From: Perca fluviatilis | Taxonomy: Eukaryota > Chordata > Actinopteri > Perciformes > Percidae | Direction of reading: 5' to 3' | DNA length: 64,000 nucleotides | NCBI RefSeq assembly: GCF_010015445.1 | Contig: NC_053114.1 | Location: forward strand, 17,023,224 to 17,087,223 | Shown here: positions 57,566-64,000 of the stretch, in pieces | Position numbering within the stretch: position 1 is the stretch's first letter | Layout of the letters: each line of letters starts with the position of its first letter | Position numbers and translations under genes: made by a program | The notes under the pieces: model-generated | What the model was told of the DNA's origin: nothing | Databases searched by the model: none | Seen by the model: the letters and a program-made list of their open reading frames with translations, nothing else

Positions 57566-57569
57566 TTAA

Positions 57570-58028
57570 CCCAAACCATGAACTTTTTTCTCTAAACATA
57601 ACCAAAACTGCGACGACTGCAACAACGTGTTTGAAACCGCGACTGTTCCGTTCTCTGGATTAGATAGGAGGACAGAAAACGCTCCTGTGGGTCGTATTTC
57701 AGAATAGGAATAAACGACAGATATCATCGTATGGTTCGAAGGACTTGTTGCTAAACCTGTAAACACGGTTATTGGGAATCTCAAAGACTCAGGCCATGAA
57801 TACATTTATTTTTCTTTGGTGTAAACTCAATCTATTGATTCAATCTGATTTACTGTTTAGTGGTCAGCAAAGATCAAATAATGTAATGGCCTGGGTGTGT
57901 GCATGGACCTTTTGTTTGATAACCTGGGTCAATACTGCCGATACGATCACGGCTAAAGGTATGAGGTGAGGCAGCAGGACGTGGCCTCCGCTCCAGGTCG
58001 ATTAAAGGCTGACTATAATCCAAGACTC
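57570..58028. other. Gene-free sequence
   Basis: Nothing recognised. Confidence 0.45.
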
Positions 58029-58031
58029 TAA

Positions 58032-58614
58032 GGCCACGTCCACACACACATACTTTTTTCCCCCACCGCCGTCTTCCCTGGCATCATTCCAAGAAAATTA
58101 GCGTCCAAACGGATCCATTTGTAAATGACTCAACGCGCTACTTCATATGCCAGGCCTATAGGTGGCGCTGTTTCTGCTACAGAAATTCACCAAAAACTGA
58201 GAAAAAGAGGCGGAGCATGCTTGCGCGCTGTATTCAAACAGACAGTAGGAGAAGAAACCAAACACGAGCTAGCTAGCTATATGCTACCTTCAATGCTACA
58301 GTGCCGTGTGGTTGTGGTCATTAGGAACCGTTCTCTCAATGCATTCGTGATTAGGACGGATGCATCTTTATGTAGGTGGTGTTGTTGTTGTTGTTATGAG
58401 ACATCGTCGCGGGGTAAGAGGTCAAAGGCTAGAGGGGTGTGGCGATGACATCAACGAAGCCGCGAGGGTGGCGTTTTCGAATTTTTCCACCCTGGGACCA
58501 GGTTTCAAAAAAGTGCATCTTCAGGCAGCGCGTTTACAGGATTCGGTTGGACGATCAAACACGATGCCAAATGCGCGCGTTTGCATCAAAAAGCGTCTCC
58601 GTGTGGGGGGCCCC
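58032..58614. mobile_element. TAA-flanked MITE, 583 bp
   Basis: Left end GGCCACGTCCACAC and right end GTGTGGGGGGCCCC match imperfectly as inverted repeats, with TAA at 58029-58031 and 58615-58617. A 3-bp TAA/TWA duplication suggests PIF/Harbinger. Frames inside (58125-58448 and others) have no known domain. A GTT run is at about 58380-58396. Confidence 0.6.
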
Positions 58615-58619
58615 TAAAA

Positions 58620-60776
58620 GTCTCAGTGGACAAACACAAAAAGAGTCACCGTTTCTTTGAGCAGTTGCCCAATTTACTCCACAGTAATCCATCAACTAAC
58701 GATCAAAGACGGTGGCGGGGGATATTATTCTGTTTTTCATTGTGTTTTCCTAAACTGTTGATCAGCCACAACCTGGTAGTCTCCTTCTATTCAAAGCAGC
58801 AACTGACATGACGAGTTTGTTGTTTGTTTTCACACTGCATAACCCAAAGCAGTTGAGCGGGAGCTTCGTACCTGATAAACTGGCAAGCATGTCAGTTCAT
58901 ACCCAGTGAGGTGTGTGTGTGTGTGTGTGTGTGTGGAAGCCAGTAGAAGGGAGGGGATGTTGTTCCACCTGACACGGCTCTTCCGCCCCCCCTGACAAAA
59001 CGCTAATTTGGGGGGAGCGGTTGTTCCTTTTGTTTCTCGGAGGAACAGAGCCACCAGGTGGCCGCTGAACCTTTCTGCTCACGTCTTGTCACACAAAACA
59101 CAACACAGCACGGGCGCACTAGAGCATCTGCACTAACACACCCCCCTACCAAAGCAACGCTTTTGCCATCACAGATACATTCTTGTACTTGCAAAAACGC
59201 GCACACACACACACACACACACAGCAACAAAAAAAAAGCCACACAAAAAAAAGAAGACAGACTTGTTCTAAATCGACACTGATTTATATTCCAAAGTGCT
59301 CGTGTCAAATCCTGCCATGTAAAAAGGGTTCTATTACTTATAAATGAACATAGGATAAAAAAGAAAAGATTCCCTTCAAATCTGCCTGTGTAACGTGAAT
59401 CTTTTATGCAAATGGCATTTCAAATGAGGAGGAGCTATCTTCAGAGACCTTGGCTGTTTCTCCACGGCCCTGTATTAAAATTTATGCCACCGCTGATTTA
59501 TAAATTTTATTAATAGCTCGCTGCTGAGGAAAGAGCAGCAAAAGTGATGAAACGGCTTCACTCCTGTCTTTCTTCTACGCGGTCCCGCTTTCCCATCGCT
59601 GGTCCAGCGGGTCCCTCGTTACTCTCTCACTCTTTTATGCTCCCTCTGTTTCTCTCTCTCTCTCTCTCTCTCTCACTGTACTCCTCTGTGGTGTCTCATA
59701 GTGATTTTATAATTGGGCTCTGCTCATTGTTATTCAAAACCCTGTAGAACCAATTAGTGGCAGACCTCCCGACCTGCAGTTGCTATGTAATGGTGGTAAC
59801 TAAAGACTAAGTGAGGCAGCGGAGAGCAAAGGTCTGAATTTTCTTTAGTTCCTGATTAATAATTCTGTCAACCCTATCACATGCAGACATTAAACAGAAT
59901 TGCTACTTTTAGGCCCCCCCTTCTTTTTTCCACAGATTTCTTTTCTCTTTTTTTACTGCCTTTTATTAATCTTTAAAGTTGCCCTGGATGCTCCCTCCCT
60001 GCTCTCTTGTCAGATGAATGTTGAGATAAAAAAAAGAGACTTTGCAGGCAGGGAGGGGTGCCAAGTGACCTCAGCCAACAAGTGGACCGTCCGAAACTGA
60101 GAAATGATCATTGCTGGTACGGTTAGGATTCCTGCACTTTTCACCACATCTTAGTCTTTTATCACTGAGATTGAATTTTATTAAAACCTATAACACACAA
60201 CTATTGGCAGTGACAGATCAGTGCTTGTCGGCTGTCAGACAGCTGCATAACCATGAAAATGTGACCGGATTCAAGGTCACAGGTTGCTGACAGACCAGGC
60301 ATTATGATTAAATGTTGTGACAAAAGGGATATCTGAAGCTGGGAGATTTTGTGTTATTACAACATATTAAAAAATAAATTAAAAAAAGCCAATTGCTGTG
60401 TACTACGGAGACCTTCAGGGAGTCCATCAATTAGTCCTTGGTACCCTAACATTTCTTCTTTTTTTTATAAATGATTCGAGTTATAGGAACTGAACTGACG
60501 TAGGTAGTTATGGCTAGTTAGTCTGGCTAGTTAGGGCAGAGAGTTAGTGACGGCTAGCAGGTATGTCTGAGGTTTTAGTGACAAGGAGCTATCAAATTAC
60601 TCAATTCATTAAACCAAGTCAATAATAAAATCACATTTATTTAATTTGCCCTTGGTGAGCTTTTATCCGATATTGGAAGTTTTTAAAGCGCTACTTGTCC
60701 AGATTTGGCTGGTAGATGTGGACCGATGTGTAATAAAGTACAAAATAAAAAGGTGGATACACTTCAGGTTTGTGCT
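58620..60776. other. Gene-free sequence with microsatellites
   Basis: No gene recognised. TG array at 58912-58933, CA array at 59199-59221, TC array at about 59650-59673. About 59390-59530 (CTTTTATGCAAATGGCATTTC, ATTAAAATTTATGCC, TTTATTAATAGCTCG) is repeat-free and enhancer-like, with an octamer-type ATGCAAAT. Confidence 0.45.
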
Positions 60777-61765
60777 GTTAAAGCGGCACTAATCAACATT
60801 GTTAATTTAAAGTGCCCATATTATGAAAAAAAACACTTTTTCTGGGATTTGGCGTGTTCTTTTGTGTCTCTGGTGCTTCCACACACATACAAACTTTGAA
60901 AAAAATCCATCCATGCTGTTTTGAGTGAGATACGGTTTCTGAATGTGTCCTGCCTTCAGTCTCTGGGTGAGCTGGTCAAAATCGGCACGACGTGCTACGT
61001 CGTTCTCAATAGCAAAGCACTGCTACAACACACACAAGTTCACCATAATCTACAAAAGAACTACTTACATGTGTGCCCTCATTTAGAAGTCTCCTGGCTA
61101 ATCCTGCCTTGTAACTGACCAAAGTTGGAGAAACAGCCTGTCTTTTACTTCTATGGAGCTAGCTAGCTGACATGATCTACATCTGAGCTACTGCGCATGT
61201 ACAAGTGCAATCAAAGATAGTACAGAAGAAGAAGATGAAAAGAGGTCTCCCTCTGTAGCTAAAACAGAGACCAGGTGAAAAGAGGATCTACAGCAGTGAG
61301 AGAGAGCTGTGCAGTACAACAAAAATATGGTGTTTTTTGAAAATTAAACCATGTAAACCTATTCTGGTACAAACTTAAAATACAATTATGAACCTGAAAA
61401 TGAGCATAATATGGGCGCTTTAAAAATGGATTCAACGACCATGTGTAGAGTGAAAGGTGTTGCTCATAAAAGGACAAACCCACAGAGAACTATCATGCTC
61501 TACTCTGCAGCTCTACAGAGCATTTTAACATCTTTCAGCTCATTGGTTCAATTCTTTGGCCCGCACCTGGTTCAACCACACCGCTCTCTTAGCAGCGTCT
61601 CAGCCGTTTTCAGAAATACTCTGATAAACCCACTTTACGCTACCTGCCCAGTTCCAAACAGCAGACAGACAAAGTTAGCGACTAGTTGGTGAACAGAGTG
61701 GAGCACAGAGCAGCTAAAGAGCCAGATATTTCCCTAAAGAGCAAAACCGATCTAAAAGGAGACTA
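60777..61765. mobile_element. MITE family M, interrupted by a TTAA MITE
   Basis: TTAAAGCGGCACTAATCAAC on the left, and ACAAACCCACAGAGAAC to AGAGCCAGATATTTC on the right, match the copy at 43057. The element is split by the T1 MITE at 60811-61419. Confidence 0.6.
60811..61419. mobile_element. TTAA-flanked MITE, 609 bp (family T1)
   Basis: Ends AGTGCCCATATTATG and CATAATATGGGCGCT, with TTAA at 60807-60810 and 61420-61423. The right about 110 bp (AAAATATGGTGTTTTTTG to GAAAATGAGCATAATATG) are nearly identical to those of 26692-27204, while the left halves differ. Confidence 0.88.
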
Positions 61766-61769
61766 AATA

Positions 61770-62550
61770 TATTGAAGAAACATGACACGCATCTGAGCCT
61801 TATAACAGAAACTTCATATCTTACGTTTAACTTAAGATCTCCTGAGCCAACAGAAACTTTCTAAATTCTTCCTACTTTCATATTTTATAACTTGCTAAAT
61901 CAGGCCAGAACTTGATTACTAAACCAATAAGAACGCATTTCAGAGTTATGGGTATTGGTTCCCTGATTCTTATCTCTGTAAGGAATTTCCTCAAGTCTTA
62001 ACCACTAAGCTGTAATAAATATTAGATAATGTACAAACGCAGAAAAAAAAAAAAGCAGGGATAAAAGAGAGGAAATGAGAAGGACAGAGGAAGAACATAA
62101 AGAATTCAACTTCACCTGAACACGTCTGGGAAGTTGTCCTTTGACATCCACAGGGAAATGACCTGTTATCAGCCAAGCCTAAACAAAGACAACCTGCCAC
62201 AGTCTATACATGTCTGGCTGGGCCCTGGCCATGCTCCCAACAAACACAAGGTGAACTTTCTGCAACCTTGTCAACACTGAGTCACGGTCGGGAAGAGAAG
62301 TCTTTGTTCACCTACAAGAGTAAATACTGACAAATGTCATCAGACAGTCCACAGTCACAACAGATAACTCAGTAGTTACATTATGCTCAGCCAGATGTCA
62401 CCCAGTAATACTAAAGGCAGCACCTGACAGTAAGGAAACATCTACACGTAGAAAGAAAGCCCTATAAATATATCAGCAGAGAGACCGACTAACAGATGTA
62501 ATGTTGACTTATTGATGGACACGCGGAGAGATAGAGGATGCCAGACTCAA
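61770..62550. other. Gene-free sequence
   Basis: Nothing recognised; a short A-run at 62043-62054. Confidence 0.45.
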
Positions 62551-62555
62551 GTTTT

Positions 62556-63118
62556 ATGGCCCTGACACACCAACCCGAGCAGAAAAGGCAGTCGGACTGA
62601 TCAGTCGGCTCCCCGAGGCCCATAAAAGTGCCTCGGAACACACCGAAGCGACGCCGTCTCGAGCGTACGTTCTGCGCGTGCGCAAGACGTAATACAAGAA
62701 AAAAAGAAAACCGGAAATGACAACGCGTCACGTGGGTCTGGCTTCTCCAGCCGATGGTAATGGCGGCTTGCTCGAAATACGATCTCGTATTTTACGAAGA
62801 TAGTTCACTGAAACGTGTTTCTGAAAACATTTTAAGCGAGAAATAGGCCACGCAGTTGCTGAATCTGACAAAGGATAGTTTAAAAGATTTTCGTCAGATT
62901 TTGAGAGGCGTTCGTCACTCATCACGCTTTTTATTTCCGAAATAACGATTGGTGGAGTGAGTCCGACTGCCCGCCCTCTGACCCAGCGAGTCAGGTCGGC
63001 CAAAATGAAGGCCGACGGCTCCTACGACGGACGGCACGGAACACACCAAACAGACTCGAGTCACCGACCTCGCCAGGCTGTCCGACGAGTGATAATCGGG
63101 TTGGTGTGTCAGGGCCTT
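62556..63118. mobile_element. Palindromic-ended element with captured cassette
   Basis: Ends GGCCCTGACACACCAACCCG and CGGGTTGGTGTGTCAGGGCC are exact inverted repeats. The target duplication is unclear. Positions 62757-62908 carry a cassette that begins ATGGCGGCTTG and is shared with the hAT element at 6597-7405, opening a short frame MAACSKYDLVFYEDSSLKRV that ends ILSEK at a stop. The 81-bp derivative at 15800-15880 has the same termini. Confidence 0.8.
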
Positions 63119-64000
63119 TAGACAGACAGAAGGTGCACACAGACCCTGTCTTTTTCCGCTTTTCCAAATTTAAAAGATTCTTAGGTATCCATGAGATCAA
63201 CCTATCTTAAATGCCAGTTACGCTTCATTGATAAATAAGGACTGATATTTTACTTTAGACTCATGGATGTGTACTCAACTTTAAAGACATATAAGGCTTT
63301 TCAAATATAGAGAAGGGTCTATAATTGAATCGTAGAACTTTTAGCCTATTTACTATGTAGTTTGCAAAACTATAACCAACGTCAGTATGCATGCCAGGAG
63401 CTGCGGCATCAATACAGGCCTACATTAAAAGCCTGTTCACCATCAGCCACATTTCCAGTGCTGTTTTTACTTTTTAACATGTCCACCTGCAAATAAACTC
63501 CACAATATTAACTAAATTACAAAACAGAAAATAATCAACTTATTTTTTTAGAGACCCCAAAAATATTGAAAGTTTTGAATATGTTTGGGTCTTAAGTATT
63601 AATTAGGGGGTTTGTGGTGTACAGATACACACAGGAAAACGTGGGTGCGTCTTTGGAGAAATGCATACCCTTTCAGTAGCACAGGGTTTCTGAAAGTAGC
63701 AGCCTTATCAGTCTGAGAAACCTGTCAAACACCAGCAAGTCCTAATTTACACTTCATATTAATCCTGATAGACAGGATGTTGTTAACATGTTGTTGACCA
63801 GATTGGTCAGAGAACCTGAATTTCACCGCTGTGTGCGCAGTAAACTGCAGGAGTAATATTACCTTGAGCCAGATGGAAAATAAATGCTTTAACTTGCATA
63901 ATGTGCAATGATTGACATCGAAAAGCAAGGACTGCCATTTCAATAATCTCACTTTAATAAGAATTCATGAGGGCGGTTTGCCTGATTTTCCCCTCTGTGT
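63119..64000. other. Gene-free sequence
   Basis: No gene, RNA or repeat end recognised up to the window edge. Confidence 0.45.

Overview
The window reads as non-coding DNA from a teleost fish, most likely a percomorph. The grounds are: GC is moderate, dinucleotide microsatellites are very dense, Tc1-like transposons sit in TA sites, many non-autonomous hAT-type elements (TAGGG...CCCTA ends, 8-bp target duplications) and TTAA-flanked MITEs are present, and tRNA-derived SINEs and decayed non-LTR retrotransposons recur. I found no host protein-coding gene, rRNA or genuine tRNA gene on either strand. Nearly all short open frames are microsatellite translations or chance frames. The window is therefore intergenic (gene-desert-like) or lies inside a very long intron.

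Layout. 1-5500: mostly single-copy DNA with GT/TC/CA microsatellites and one small hAT MITE (3322-3639). 5505-7413: a nest of elements: a truncated hAT-like piece, a MITE family broken by a 161-bp MITE carrying telomere-like TTAGGG units, then an 809-bp hAT element. 7414-12300: single-copy DNA, long GT arrays, a hAT-like element and a decayed SINE. 12351-13975: an almost intact Tc1-like transposon (DD34E transposase with a damaged C-terminus). 14080-15880: a hairpin, a MITE with a 9-bp duplication and an 81-bp deletion derivative of another family. 16650-20520: a SINE, CA-bounded telomere-like repeat DNA and a composite with two tandem LINE-endonuclease-derived units. 20640-29760: an old dispersed repeat, a hAT MITE, a SINE with a perfect 16-bp target duplication, a TTAA MITE, and a 923-bp foldback element inserted in the 3' end of a minus-strand non-LTR retrotransposon. 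30312-31575: a decayed non-LTR retrotransposon on the plus strand. 31600-37370: high-complexity single-copy DNA broken by GT and AT arrays. 37380-45650: hAT and TTAA MITEs, a reverse-transcriptase remnant, a SINE within a MITE, and a second, clearly dead Tc1-like copy. 45650-49150: mainly single-copy. 49156-55770: four hAT elements with exact or near-exact 8-bp duplications plus several fragments, one of them interrupting an older repeat. 55863-64000: a SINE, a TTAA MITE with a lysine/arginine-rich frame, a TAA-flanked MITE, a nested TTAA MITE and a palindromic-ended element sharing a cassette with the hAT element at 6597-7405.

The parts do not form a pathway; the sequence records layered transposition. 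The only protein close to complete is the transposase at 12634-13587, and it could in principle have mobilised its relative at 44044-45645 because their ends match. Several high-complexity, A/T-homeobox-site-rich tracts without repeats (for example 33700-34540, 48560-48960, 56260-56540, 59390-59530) look like candidate conserved non-coding elements; that is inference and needs alignment.
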